From Ruminococcus sp. UBA1409 (GTDB lineage Bacteria; Bacillota; Clostridia; Oscillospirales; Ruminococcaceae), in assembly GCA_002305045.1 (NCBI GenBank), contig DBPX01000006.1:52707-116706 (forward strand): 64,000 nucleotides of DNA, written 5' to 3'. A program made the position numbers and the translations under genes. The notes beneath the pieces were generated by a model. That model searched no databases. It was not told the origin of the DNA and saw only the letters and a list, made by a program, of their open reading frames with translations. This document shows positions 24,201 to 32,012 of this stretch, piece by piece; within the stretch, counting starts at the first letter, position 1, and each line of letters begins with the position of its first letter.

Positions 24201-25613
24201 TTCTCCGGCGAGTACCAGACCTTTGCCCACAGATACACCGAGGAGCTTTTCGGAGCCGATTATGTATTCAAAGCGGGGACGATATCCACAGTCGCCGATA
24301 AGACGGCGTTCGGCTATGTTATGAAATACCTGGAGGAGCGGGGAAGAAAGGTCCCTCCCGCAGAGGTAGACCGCCTTGCAAAGGGCTGTACAGGAATAAA
24401 GAGGACGACAGGTCAGCACCCCGGCGGAATGGTAGTAATCCCGGCCGGGTATGAGGTCTATGACTTCACCCCGGTGCAGCATCCCGCCGAAAAGACCGAT
24501 TCTGACATCATAACCACCCACTTTGACTTCAACTCCCTCCATGATACTATTTTAAAGCTCGACGAGCTTGGCCACGATGTCCCCACGCTTTACAAGTACC
24601 TCGAGGATATGACCGGGACCGACATCACCAAGACACCGATGAGCGACCCTAGGATATACTCGCTTTTCACCTCCTGCGAGGCGCTTGGGGTCACCGAGGA
24701 GGAAATAGACAGCAAAACGGGGACCCTAGGCATTCCCGAGATGGGCACGAATTTCGTAAGGGGGATGCTTGTAGAGTGCAAGCCCTCCAGCTTTTCCGAC
24801 CTTTTACAGATTTCCGGTCTGTCTCACGGCACAGATGTCTGGCTGGGAAACGCCTCAGAGCTTATCAAAAACGGCACCTGCACCATCGACCAGGTAATAG
24901 GAACGAGAGACAGCATAATGACATACCTTATATACCACGGCGTCGACCCGGGTCTTTCCTTTAAAATCATGGAGATAGTAAGAAAGGGAAATGCGCCCAA
25001 GCTTTTAACCGACGAAATGAAAAAGACGATGCGTGAGCATGATGTCCCTGAGTGGTATATAGACAGCTGCATGAAGATAAAGTATATGTTCCCCAAGGCG
25101 CACGCAGCGGCGTATGTAACGGCGGCTATAAGGCTGTGCTGGTATAAGGTGTACCATCCGCTCGAGTTTTATGCGGCGCTGTTTACCGTCCGTGGGGAGG
25201 ACTTTGACGCCGAGACTGCTGTCAGGGGAAAGCTCGCCGCAAGGTATAAAATAGAGGAGTACAAGCAAAAGGGAAGCGACCGCTCCGACAAGGAGGACGG
25301 CGTGCTTGAGACACTTCTTCTAATCAACGAGATGCTCTGCCGTGGCTATGAGTTCCTGCCAATCGACATCTATAAGTCCCATTCGACGGTGTATCGGATA
25401 GAGGACGGAAAAATCCGCCTTCCCTTTGTCTCGCTTGGAGGAGTCGGAGAGAACGCCGCAAAGGCAATTTACGACACCGCCACCGCCGGAGACTTTATCT
25501 CGGTGGAGGAATTTAGAAGCCAGTCGGGAGTTTCAAAGTCTGTAGTAGACGCTCTTGTCGGAGTCGGAGCGTTCGGAGAGCTTCCCATGACCTCTCAGCT
25601 CACCCTGTTTTAG
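21294..25613 (+). CDS. polC: DNA polymerase III alpha subunit, PolC type
   Basis: A 1439-aa replicative polymerase of low-GC Gram-positives. Domain order is visible. An N-terminal region is followed by an OB fold (~230-320). The PHP domain starts at [14 protein letters not shown] (~335) and is interrupted by the DEDD 3'-5' exonuclease ([12 protein letters not shown], with HNAGFDTSF and HHRASDDA). The rest of PHP follows, then a zinc segment (CPECKYSEF...KKCPKCG) and the polymerase catalytic core ([11 protein letters not shown] carrying catalytic Asp residues). The in-domain exonuclease and C-terminal catalytic core distinguish PolC from DnaE. The start has GAAAGGATAG upstream. Confidence 0.97.
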   Translation: MAFRTVSQFFGTLCGYDGAMPGSLSDGEITRLFASVKKRSVEVGVKLSRLASPSELNELALGLRGWLGVSSLRLCPEYPGELFCADAMPAVINEVKTRAPINGFFDGAGYELSGGEMVITLKNGGGEYLSSIEAASEISAAIKSLFGIAVPVRLSGSLSLDARAAESERLAELQRQLEAMPAPRQRQNDSASCQPEYKIQVQDDSILPEAVAVYGKPILSDCRPASLIDVDENSGAVLAVGDVLSIASKPSKNGRNLISTITITDYTSSVPIKLFDSIKRSEALLAELKPGCTLLVSGEMTFDSYDEMTVIKPRDISLVKRKKTVDDAEVKRVELHCHTNMSTMDGISPSDKIVRRAYEWGMSAIAITDHGVCQGFPDAMYEVDKIRKEGGEFKLIYGLEAYQVNDENSIFFGSDTRGLEDEFIVFDLETTGLSAANERIIEIGAVRVKGLDIKESFNTFVNPGKPIPPRIIELTGITDSMVSGAPSEEEAIKSFIEFCGEGPVLIAHNAGFDTSFIKAAVRRLGIAFEFSYIDTVAMSRNMLKGLSRFTLDSVAKNLGLGEFNHHRASDDASVNAGIFIRLARRLLDEKEDLSVDGINSFLPKTDINKLPSYHQIIIAKNKEGLKNLYKLVSYSNLKYYHKTPRIPKSELIKHREGLIIGSACEAGELFRAIFQGKPWEELCDIASFYDYLEIQPIDNNMFMLRDGSVSDAEQLREFNRTVVRLGEELDIPVVATGDVHFLDAKDAIFRSILTSVMYEDSDTQAPLYLKTTAQMLEEFSYLGEEKAYEVVVRNSNLIADMTDPELRAFPKGTFTPHIDGADEELTEICWRRAKELYGDPVPKLVSDRLSKELDSIIKHGFAVLYVIAKRLVADSVAHGYQVGSRGSVGSSFVASMAGISEVNPLVPHYVCPECKYSEFFTNGEYGSGFDLEPKKCPKCGTMLSRDGHDIPFETFLGFNGDKSPDIDLNFSGEYQTFAHRYTEELFGADYVFKAGTISTVADKTAFGYVMKYLEERGRKVPPAEVDRLAKGCTGIKRTTGQHPGGMVVIPAGYEVYDFTPVQHPAEKTDSDIITTHFDFNSLHDTILKLDELGHDVPTLYKYLEDMTGTDITKTPMSDPRIYSLFTSCEALGVTEEEIDSKTGTLGIPEMGTNFVRGMLVECKPSSFSDLLQISGLSHGTDVWLGNASELIKNGTCTIDQVIGTRDSIMTYLIYHGVDPGLSFKIMEIVRKGNAPKLLTDEMKKTMREHDVPEWYIDSCMKIKYMFPKAHAAAYVTAAIRLCWYKVYHPLEFYAALFTVRGEDFDAETAVRGKLAARYKIEEYKQKGSDRSDKEDGVLETLLLINEMLCRGYEFLPIDIYKSHSTVYRIEDGKIRLPFVSLGGVGENAAKAIYDTATAGDFISVEEFRSQSGVSKSVVDALVGVGAFGELPMTSQLTLF

Positions 25614-25660
25614 TCAGCTGACAGCGGCAGATTTCACGGGATGTAACTAAATCCGCCTGA

Positions 25661-25711
25661 TGTGAATAATATGTAGAGAAGTTTAATGCTGAATGTGAAC
25701 TTTAATATGTA
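25661..25711 (+). repeat. short direct repeat upstream of the Cys-rich gene
   Basis: TGTGAA-TAATATGTA (25661-25675) recurs as TGTGAA-CTT-TAATATGTA (25694-25711). The repeat lies in the 115-base gap before the 254-aa gene and could be a regulator or alternative sigma-factor site. No standard promoter is obvious here. Confidence 0.4.
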
Positions 25712-25728
25712 CTTACAGGAGGATTTAC

Positions 25729-26493
25729 ATGGCTGATTTAGGAACGAATCCCTGCGGCTTTAAGGAAGCTGTTACCATAGAAGCGCAGAGAATCTTTGAC
25801 AGCTGCTCGGACAGAGACTGCCTGGAGGACCTAGAGGTGTCCTTTGCGGATTTTGAGTCCAACAGACTGGTAAACGAGGCTTCCTATGCAAAGGCTAGAA
25901 GCGCCGAGGTCACAAGCGTGTACTTTTCCACCGAGCCTATACCCTTTAACAAGGGCTTTTACTCGGTGGACATCACCTACACCTTCAGCCTTGAGATTGA
26001 TTTGTCGTCGTCCGCCGCCGCACCCTCTACCACGGTGACGGGAACTGCGACCTTTACAAAAAAGGTAATCCTATACGGAAGCGACGGAGGCACCAAGTAT
26101 TTCACCTCGAACGAGAACGGCGTAATATCGCAGAATGGCTGCTGCTACAACAATCCGCCCAAGGCTACCCTTGCAGTCGCCGACCCGATAGTGCTGGGAA
26201 TACGGCTGGTCGGGATACCGCAGGCGACCTGCTGTCAGGACCCGAGCTGTCAGGAGACTGTTGTCTCCCCTGCGAGAAGGGTTATATATGTCACGCTGGG
26301 AGTATTCTCCATAGTGTCTCTTGCGAGGACCGTCCCGGTTATGGTGCCGGCGTATGACTATGTAGTGCCCAACAAGGAGTGCGTCTCCACCACCGAAAGC
26401 CCCTGCGAGCTGTTTGAAAAGATAAACTTCCCCTCGAGCGAATTTTTCCCAAGAAGCCTTGAGGATATATCGAGCAGCTGCCAGCAGAGCTGA
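25729..26493 (+). CDS. conserved Cys-rich protein of unknown function
   Basis: A 254-aa protein I do not recognise as a named family, although similar clostridial hypotheticals share its opening. It has no signal peptide or membrane helix. The N-terminal third has DSCSDRDCLEDL and GFYSVDITYTF. A beta-rich middle (TVTGTATFTKKVILYG) follows, then Cys pairs (NGCCYNN, ATCCQDPSCQ) and a C-terminal part with several single Cys. Many Cys in a non-exported protein suggests metal binding or cross-linking in a coat-like structure; this is inference. AGGAGGATTTAC precedes the ATG. A terminator follows at once. Confidence 0.7.
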   Translation: MADLGTNPCGFKEAVTIEAQRIFDSCSDRDCLEDLEVSFADFESNRLVNEASYAKARSAEVTSVYFSTEPIPFNKGFYSVDITYTFSLEIDLSSSAAAPSTTVTGTATFTKKVILYGSDGGTKYFTSNENGVISQNGCCYNNPPKATLAVADPIVLGIRLVGIPQATCCQDPSCQETVVSPARRVIYVTLGVFSIVSLARTVPVMVPAYDYVVPNKECVSTTESPCELFEKINFPSSEFFPRSLEDISSSCQQS

Positions 26494-26502
26494 ATACCAA
26501 AG

Positions 26503-26535
26503 ACACCTCGGTCATAGAATTGACTGAGGTGTTTT
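26503..26535 (+). terminator. terminator whose 3' arm contains the next ribosome site
   Basis: ACACCTCGGTC (26503-26513) pairs with GACTGAGGTGT (26522-26532) over 11 bp with one G-U, then T3. The 3' arm includes GAGGTG, which is the only ribosome site for the ylmC-like ATG at 26539. The hairpin may therefore both end transcription and hide the ribosome site. Confidence 0.65.
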
Positions 26536-26538
26536 ATC

Positions 26539-26856
26539 ATGAAATGTACGCTCAGGGAGCTTAGAGGCAAGGATGTAGTGGAGACCAAGACAGGCTCGCT
26601 GCTGGGAAGGATCGACGACCTCGAGATAAACCGTGAAAGCTCTAAAGTCGAGTCGGTCATAGTATACGGCAGACCGAGGCTTTTCGGACTCCTGGGGAGG
26701 GACAGCGACATCATAATCCCGTTTTCGGACATCGAGCTTATCGGCAGGGACACGATTTTGATATCCAAGGATTCCCTTATTGAGTATAAGGACTCGCAAA
26801 TCGGCGCACCCTACCAGGAGGGAGTCAAAAAAATGAAAAAAGCACTTGACAATTAA
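26539..26856 (+). CDS. PRC-barrel protein, YlmC/YmxH type
   Basis: A 105-aa protein with one PRC-barrel (about residues 3-80; KDVVETKTGSLLGRIDDLEI, and IIIPFSDIELIGRDTILI). This small beta-barrel is found alone in the YlmC/YmxH proteins of spore-forming Firmicutes, where a sporulation link has been reported; the biochemical role is unknown. The start at 26539 has GAGGTG 7 bases upstream, inside a hairpin. The last codons contain the -35 box of the rpsB promoter. Confidence 0.85.
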   Translation: MKCTLRELRGKDVVETKTGSLLGRIDDLEINRESSKVESVIVYGRPRLFGLLGRDSDIIIPFSDIELIGRDTILISKDSLIEYKDSQIGAPYQEGVKKMKKALDN

Positions 26857-26874
26857 AACACGCCAGTATATAAT
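26846..26874 (+). promoter_or_regulatory. consensus promoter of rpsB-tsf
   Basis: A perfect TTGACA (26846-26851), 17-base spacer and perfect TATAAT (26869-26874). It overlaps the 3' end of the PRC-barrel gene and gives a leader of about 105 bases. Confidence 0.9.
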
Positions 26875-26890
26875 GTTAAGGCAATTCGCA

Positions 26891-26947
26891 CGCAGAGTAG
26901 CCGCCGTGGTTCCCGGATTAAAGGGTGAAGGCCGGCTCAGCTCTGCG
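26891..26947 (+). ncRNA. structured rpsB leader
   Basis: The leader folds as a stacked stem: CGCAGAG (26891-26897) with CTCTGCG (26941-26947), then AGCCG (26899-26903) with CGGCT (26933-26937), then CCC/GGG at the tip. Such a leader before rpsB suits autoregulation by S2, which is known in other bacteria; I cannot match it to a named family. Confidence 0.5.
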
Positions 26948-26984
26948 GAGGGTTAGTAATAAAAAACCATAGGAGGTTGCTGCA

Positions 26985-27734
26985 ATGGCAGTAGTATCAA
27001 TGAAACAGCTTCTTGAGGCTGGCGTTCATTTCGGACATCAGACAAGAAGATGGAACCCCAAGATGGCTCCGTACATCTTTACAGAGAGAAACGGAATCTA
27101 CATCATCGACCTTCAGAAGACCGTTAAGAAGCTTGACGAGGCTTACGCCTTTGTCAGAGAGGTCTCCGGCGAGGGCGGAGAGATTTTGTTCGTAGGAACA
27201 AAGAAGCAGGCAGGCGATTCCATCAGGGAGGAGGCATTGAGAGCTAACGCTCACTATGTCAACGCCAGATGGCTAGGCGGCATGATGACAAACTTTAAGA
27301 CCATTCAGACAAGAGTAGCCCGTCTTGAGCAGCTCCACAAGATGGCTGAGGACGGCACCTTTGAGCTTCTTCCCAAGAAGGAGGTCGCTCAGCTCACCCT
27401 CGAGATTGAGAAGCTTGAGAAGTATCTCGGCGGAATCAAGAATATGCAGAAGCTTCCCGCAGCTCTGTTCATAGTCGACCCAAAGAGGGAGAAGATTGCC
27501 GTCTCCGAGGCAAAGAAGCTCGGTATCCCGATAGTCGCTATAGTCGATACCAACTGTGACCCTGACGAGGTTGATTATGTAATCCCCGGAAACGATGACG
27601 CTATAAGGGCTGTTAAGCTCATCTGCGGCGCAATGGCTGACGCTATCATCGAGGGCAGGCAGGGCGAGACCATGGCTGAGGCTGAGGCTGAGACTGAGGC
27701 TGTGTCCGAGACCGAGGCTCCCGTCGAGGAATAA
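26985..27734 (+). CDS. rpsB: 30S ribosomal protein S2
   Basis: A 249-aa S2 protein. The opening [22 protein letters not shown] is shown here only in part: [15 protein letters not shown] is the S2 signature, and later [15 protein letters not shown] and [12 protein letters not shown] are conserved. The acidic C-terminal tail ([14 protein letters not shown]) is longer than in Bacillus. AGGAGG lies 8-9 bases upstream of the ATG. It leads the rpsB-tsf operon from a consensus promoter. Confidence 0.98.
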   Translation: MAVVSMKQLLEAGVHFGHQTRRWNPKMAPYIFTERNGIYIIDLQKTVKKLDEAYAFVREVSGEGGEILFVGTKKQAGDSIREEALRANAHYVNARWLGGMMTNFKTIQTRVARLEQLHKMAEDGTFELLPKKEVAQLTLEIEKLEKYLGGIKNMQKLPAALFIVDPKREKIAVSEAKKLGIPIVAIVDTNCDPDEVDYVIPGNDDAIRAVKLICGAMADAIIEGRQGETMAEAEAETEAVSETEAPVEE

Positions 27735-27742
27735 ATTACCCT

Positions 27743-27770
27743 CCGGGCAGGCGCTACACTACCTGCCCGG
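27743..27770 (+). other. perfect hairpin between rpsB and tsf
   Basis: CCGGGCAGG (27743-27751) and CCTGCCCGG (27762-27770) form a 9-bp stem with a 10-base loop. No T run follows, so it is probably a processing or stability element that lets S2 and EF-Ts be made in different amounts. Confidence 0.55.
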
Positions 27771-27811
27771 TATTACTGGATAAATAAGTTTAGATGAAAG
27801 GATAGTTTAAT

Positions 27812-28723
27812 ATGGCAAATATTACTGCTAAGGATGTCGCCTCTCTGAGAGAGAGGACCGGCGTAGGCATGATGGACTGCAAGAAGGCGCTTGTCGAGGC
27901 TGAGGGCGATATCGAGAAGGCTGTCGTCATACTAAGAGAGAAGGGTCTTGCGACCCAGGCAAAGAAGGCAGGCAGGGTTGCCGCAGAGGGTCTTGTAGCC
28001 TCCATGGTAGAGGGAAATGTCGGAGCTGTCGTCGAGGTCAACTCCGAGACCGACTTCGTTGCCAATACCGACCAGTTCAAGAGCTTTGTCGAGCAGGTTG
28101 TAAAGACCGTTATCGAGAAGAACCCCGCCGATGTAGAGGCTCTCAAGGCCTGCAAGGCTAGCGGCTCCGATAAGACCGTCGAGGAGGAGCTTCAGGAGGT
28201 ATTCCTAAAGATAAGGGAGAACATCCAGATCCGCAGATTCACAAGGATGGAAGGCAACATCATCTCCTATGTTCACGGCGAGGGCAGAATCGGCGTTATG
28301 GTCAAGCTTGACACCGACCTCGGCGAGAAGGCATACCCCTGCGGAAAGGACTGCGCTCTGCAGATAGCCGCAATGAATCCCGCATACCTTGACAGAGGCT
28401 CTGTTCCCGCAGAGGTTTTGGACAGCGAGAAGGCTATAATCATGGGCCAGATGGCTGAGGACCCCAAGATGAAGGGCAAGCCGGAGGCTGTTCTTGCCAA
28501 GATTGCAGAGGGCAAGCTCGGCAAGTACTACACCGAGAACTGCCTTGTCGACCAGGAGTTCGTCAAGGACGGCGACCTCACCGTCGGCAAGTATGTCGAA
28601 AAGTGCGCCAAGGAGCTGGGCGGCTCTATCAAGATAACCGAGTTTGTCCGCTACGAGAGAGGCGAGGGCATAGCCAAGAAGGAGGACAACTTTGCAGACG
28701 AGGTTGCCTCGATGATAAAGTAA
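27812..28723 (+). CDS. tsf: elongation factor Ts
   Basis: A 303-aa nucleotide-exchange factor for EF-Tu. The N-terminal UBA-like domain carries LRERTGVGMMDCKKAL and the core has SETDFVANTDQFK; both contact EF-Tu. Length is normal. GAAAGGATAG precedes the ATG. pyrH and frr, which often follow tsf, are absent; a glutamate synthase cluster follows instead. Confidence 0.97.
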   Translation: MANITAKDVASLRERTGVGMMDCKKALVEAEGDIEKAVVILREKGLATQAKKAGRVAAEGLVASMVEGNVGAVVEVNSETDFVANTDQFKSFVEQVVKTVIEKNPADVEALKACKASGSDKTVEEELQEVFLKIRENIQIRRFTRMEGNIISYVHGEGRIGVMVKLDTDLGEKAYPCGKDCALQIAAMNPAYLDRGSVPAEVLDSEKAIIMGQMAEDPKMKGKPEAVLAKIAEGKLGKYYTENCLVDQEFVKDGDLTVGKYVEKCAKELGGSIKITEFVRYERGEGIAKKEDNFADEVASMIK

Positions 28724-28775
28724 TCTGAAAGGAATTTTATTCCTTTTGCGACAGCGTTACTAAAAATCCGTCTTT

Positions 28776-28797
28776 AATTGTGCGGCTGCACAATTTT
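28776..28797 (+). terminator. terminator after tsf
   Basis: AATTGTGC-GGCT-GCACAATT is a perfect 8-bp stem-loop followed by TT. A weaker hairpin AAAGGAAT/ATTCCTTT with T4 lies just after the tsf stop (28728-28747). Confidence 0.6.
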
Positions 28798-28837
28798 AAA
28801 AGGATAAACCCATACTAGTTTTGGGGAGCTTTTCCTA

Positions 28838-28866
28838 TTGACATTTTTCGCAAGCTGTGCTATAAT
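28838..28866 (+). promoter_or_regulatory. consensus promoter of the glutamate synthase cluster
   Basis: Perfect TTGACA (28838-28843), 17 bases, perfect TATAAT (28861-28866). The expected start point falls at about 28873, so the in-frame ATG at 28876 would have no leader; the ATG at 28951 is preferred. Initiation there leaves a leader of about 78 bases. Confidence 0.85.
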
Positions 28867-28950
28867 CAGAATCCGATGAGCAAAGGCGTTCATCTGCGGG
28901 ATTTTCCTGTAGATGGCGTCTTTGTTTTTTTTGTTGAAAGGGTGTGCGTG

Positions 28951-30069
28951 ATGTTCAAATCTAACAGTACCGACCGTCAGCTCTTAGAGGGCGAGGTAAG
29001 GATTCCCTCGGGCTGCGCCATATCCGCCGCAGTGTCAAGGGACGGCCGCCGCTTTAACGGCGAGGGTATAATAAACAGTATGCTTCCTATGCATGACCGC
29101 TCCAACGGTCTTGGAGGAGGCTTTGCCGCATACGGCATCTATCCCGAATACAAGGAATTTTATGCTCTGCATATATTCTTCAACGACAGCATGGACAGAA
29201 CCGCCTGCGAGGAGGTCCTCAAGGAGGGCTTTGAAATCGTCAGGGCGGAGAATATCCCTATAAGAAAGATTCCCGAGATAACCAATGTCCCTCTGATATG
29301 GAGGTACTTCGTGGCTCCTCTGGCATCGGTGCTTGCCCGTCTGCAAATCGACGAGAAGGAGTATGTCGCCAGGATGGTCATGAAGATAAACACCAAGATA
29401 GACGGCGCATATGTTTTCTCGAGCGGAAAGAACATGGGAGTGTTCAAGGCGGTCGGCTTCCCGGAGGATGTGGGAAGATTTTATAGGCTGGAGGAGTACA
29501 TGGGCTATATGTGGACCGCTCACGGACGGTATCCCACAAACACCCCCGGCTGGTGGGGAGGAGCGCATCCCTTTGCGCTTTTGGACTACTCGATAGTCCA
29601 CAACGGCGAGATATCCTCCTATGACGCTAACCGCCGCTCTATAGAGATGTTCGGCTACAAGTGTACCCTTCAGACAGACACCGAGGTAATAACCTACATA
29701 GCCGATTACCTTTTAAGAAAGCAGGGGCTGAATCTTAAGGAGACCGCCTCGGTAATAGCCGCTCCCTTCTGGTCGACGATAGAGTCAAAGCCGGAGGAGG
29801 AGAAAAGAAAGCTCTCCTTCCTAAGAACAGTCTATCCAAGCCTTCTTATCACCGGTCCGTTCTCGATAATTCTGGGCTTTGAGGGAGGTCTCATGGCTCT
29901 TAACGACCGCTTAAAGCTTCGCTCCATGGTAACTGCCGAAAAGGACGACATGGTTTACATCGCCAGCGAGGAGGCTGCCATAAGGGCTATGGAGCCTGAC
30001 ATAAAGGGCATCTACGCTCCCTCCGGCGGAGAGCCTGTGATAGTTAAGGTTAAGGATGGTGCATACTGA
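28951..30069 (+). CDS. glutamate synthase amidotransferase domain protein (GltB domain 1 type)
   Basis: A 372-aa class II glutamine amidotransferase that corresponds to the N-terminal domain of GltB. The probable nucleophile is Cys22 in PSGCAIS, so a 21-residue propeptide would have to be removed to expose it, as in GltB. Conserved MHDRSNGLGGGFAAYGIYPE is shown in part: SNGLGGGFAAYGIY is diagnostic of this stand-alone group. HGRYPTNTPGWWGGAHPF and HNGEISSYDANR are also typical. It releases ammonia from glutamine for the FMN subunit encoded next. The start uses GAAAGGGTG; the upstream ATG at 28876 is too close to the promoter. The stop overlaps the next ATG (TGATG). Confidence 0.88.
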   Translation: MFKSNSTDRQLLEGEVRIPSGCAISAAVSRDGRRFNGEGIINSMLPMHDRSNGLGGGFAAYGIYPEYKEFYALHIFFNDSMDRTACEEVLKEGFEIVRAENIPIRKIPEITNVPLIWRYFVAPLASVLARLQIDEKEYVARMVMKINTKIDGAYVFSSGKNMGVFKAVGFPEDVGRFYRLEEYMGYMWTAHGRYPTNTPGWWGGAHPFALLDYSIVHNGEISSYDANRRSIEMFGYKCTLQTDTEVITYIADYLLRKQGLNLKETASVIAAPFWSTIESKPEEEKRKLSFLRTVYPSLLITGPFSIILGFEGGLMALNDRLKLRSMVTAEKDDMVYIASEEAAIRAMEPDIKGIYAPSGGEPVIVKVKDGAY

Positions 30070-31574
30070 TGGGAATCGAATATATCTATCCCGAGTTTGA
30101 GGTAATAAGAAATGCTACAAGGTGCATTGGCTGCCGTGTCTGCGAGAGGCAGTGTGCAAACCTCGTCCACAGCTATGACGAGGAGCTTGGCTGCATGACG
30201 GCTGACGAGTCGAAATGCGTAAACTGCCAGCGCTGTGTAGCCCTCTGCCCGACCAGGGCGCTGAAGATTGTCAAGAGCGACTGTGCGTTCAGGGAGAACG
30301 CCAACTGGCAGCAGGACACCATAAAGGAGATATACAAGCAGGCGGGAAGCGGAGGAGTGCTTCTTTCCTCGATGGGAAACCCCAAGCCTCTGCCGGTTTA
30401 CTGGGATAGGATACTGATAAATGCCTCGCAGGTGACAAACCCTCCTATAGACCCGCTCCGAGAGCCTATGGAGACAAGGGTTTATCTTGGCAAGAAGCCA
30501 AAGACCGTGACAAGACTGCCCGACGGAAGCCTCGACACCACCCTGACGCCCCAGCTAAGGCTTAATATGCCGGTAATGTTCTCCGCCATGAGCTACGGCT
30601 CGATAAGCTATAACGCCCACGAGAGCCTTGCAAGAGCTGCAAGGGAGCTTGGAATCTATTACAACACCGGCGAGGGAGGACTCCACGAGGACTTCTACTG
30701 CTACGGTGAAAACACCATCGTCCAGGTTGCCTCGGGAAGATTCGGAGTGTATGAGGACTACCTCAACGCAGGTGCGGCAATCGAGATAAAGATGGGTCAG
30801 GGAGCAAAGCCCGGAATCGGCGGTCACCTTCCCGGAGCCAAGATAGTAGGAGATGTCTCTAGGACCAGAATGATACCTGAAGGCTCGGACGCCATATCTC
30901 CCGCACCTCACCACGATATCTACTCGATTGAGGACCTAAGACAGCTTGTTTATTCCCTCAAGGAGGCGACAAGGTATAAAAAGCCGGTAATAGTAAAGGT
31001 TGCCGCCGTACATAATATTGCGGCAATAGCCAGCGGAATTGCAAGAAGCGGCGCCGATATCATAGCGATAGACGGCTTCAGGGGAGGAACTGGAGCCGCT
31101 CCCACAAGAATAAGGGACAATGTAGGAATCCCTGTGGAGCTTGCCCTTGCCGCCGTTGACCAGAGGCTAAGAGACGAGGGAATAAGAAACAATGTCTCGC
31201 TTGTAGTCGGCGGAAGCATACGCTCGGCGTCCGATGTGGTAAAGGCAGTAGCTTTAGGAGCGGACGCCTGCTACATAGCCACGGCTGCGCTCATAGCCCT
31301 CGGCTGTCATCTTTGCAGGACCTGTCAGACCGGCAAGTGCAACTGGGGTATTGCAACCCAAAGACCCGAGCTTGTAAAGAGGCTGAATCCAGACATAGGA
31401 AGCCAAAGGCTTGTAAACCTTATCAAGGCGTGGAGGCATGAGATAATGGAGCTTATGGGCGGAATGGGAATCAACTCCATCGAGGCTTTAAGAGGCAACA
31501 GGCTGATGCTCAGGGGCATCGGTCTTAACGAGAAGGAGCTGAGCATTCTGGGAATAGCTCATGCGGGGGAGTGA
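30069..31574 (+). CDS. FMN-binding glutamate synthase, central domain
   Basis: A 501-aa protein corresponding to the synthase domain of GltB. Two [4Fe-4S] motifs open it (CIGCRVCERQC and CVNCQRCVALC). The FMN-binding TIM barrel follows, with NTGEGGLHED, KMGQGAKPGIGGHLPG and GFRGGTGAAPTR. The [3Fe-4S] motif is in CHLCRTCQTGKC. It condenses ammonia with 2-oxoglutarate and reduces the product to glutamate. This archaeal-like form with its own ferredoxin domain is typical of anaerobes. It overlaps the upstream gene by one base and is followed by the ferredoxin subunit. Confidence 0.92.
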   Translation: MGIEYIYPEFEVIRNATRCIGCRVCERQCANLVHSYDEELGCMTADESKCVNCQRCVALCPTRALKIVKSDCAFRENANWQQDTIKEIYKQAGSGGVLLSSMGNPKPLPVYWDRILINASQVTNPPIDPLREPMETRVYLGKKPKTVTRLPDGSLDTTLTPQLRLNMPVMFSAMSYGSISYNAHESLARAARELGIYYNTGEGGLHEDFYCYGENTIVQVASGRFGVYEDYLNAGAAIEIKMGQGAKPGIGGHLPGAKIVGDVSRTRMIPEGSDAISPAPHHDIYSIEDLRQLVYSLKEATRYKKPVIVKVAAVHNIAAIASGIARSGADIIAIDGFRGGTGAAPTRIRDNVGIPVELALAAVDQRLRDEGIRNNVSLVVGGSIRSASDVVKAVALGADACYIATAALIALGCHLCRTCQTGKCNWGIATQRPELVKRLNPDIGSQRLVNLIKAWRHEIMELMGGMGINSIEALRGNRLMLRGIGLNEKELSILGIAHAGE

Positions 31575-31578
31575 TAAT

Positions 31579-32007
31579 ATGAAAAGAGTATATGTCAACG
31601 AAAAATGGTGTCTTGGCTGCCATCTCTGCGAGTACAACTGCGCCTATGCCAACTCCGGGCTTTCAAGCATGGCAAAGCTCAAGGGAGTCAAGATATTTCC
31701 TAGAATCAGGGTGGAGGGCGATGACAGCATATCCTATGCCGTCTCCTGCCGCCACTGCACCGACCCCATATGCATAAAGAGCTGTATCTCTGGCGCTCTG
31801 TCAAGGGATGAAAACGGAACGGTGGTAATAGACCATGAAAGATGCGTCGGCTGCCTGACCTGCGTGCTGGTATGCCCATACGGCGCTGTCACCCAGGACG
31901 GAGAGGGAGCCGCAGTAAAGTGCGAGCTGTGCCTTAAAAACAGCAGCGGGGAGCCTGCCTGCGTAAAGGGCTGCCCGAACAACGCCATTGTATACGAGGA
32001 GAGGTGA
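31579..32007 (+). CDS. four-cluster ferredoxin-type electron transfer subunit
   Basis: A 142-aa protein with four Cys groups: WCLGCHLCEYNC, SCRHCTDPICIKSC, RCVGCLTCVLVC and KCELC...ACVKGC. This is the HycB/CooF layout of four [4Fe-4S] clusters. It probably carries electrons between the flavoprotein encoded next and the FMN synthase subunit. The ATG at 31579 has GGGGGAGTG upstream; an earlier ATG at 31561 lies within the end of the preceding gene. Confidence 0.88.
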   Translation: MKRVYVNEKWCLGCHLCEYNCAYANSGLSSMAKLKGVKIFPRIRVEGDDSISYAVSCRHCTDPICIKSCISGALSRDENGTVVIDHERCVGCLTCVLVCPYGAVTQDGEGAAVKCELCLKNSSGEPACVKGCPNNAIVYEER

Positions 32008-32012
32008 CAGGG

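Noticed and set aside
28876..28950. Longer N-terminus for the glutamate synthase amidotransferase
   Set aside because: The ATG at 28876 is about 3 bases after the expected transcription start, leaving no room for a ribosome site.
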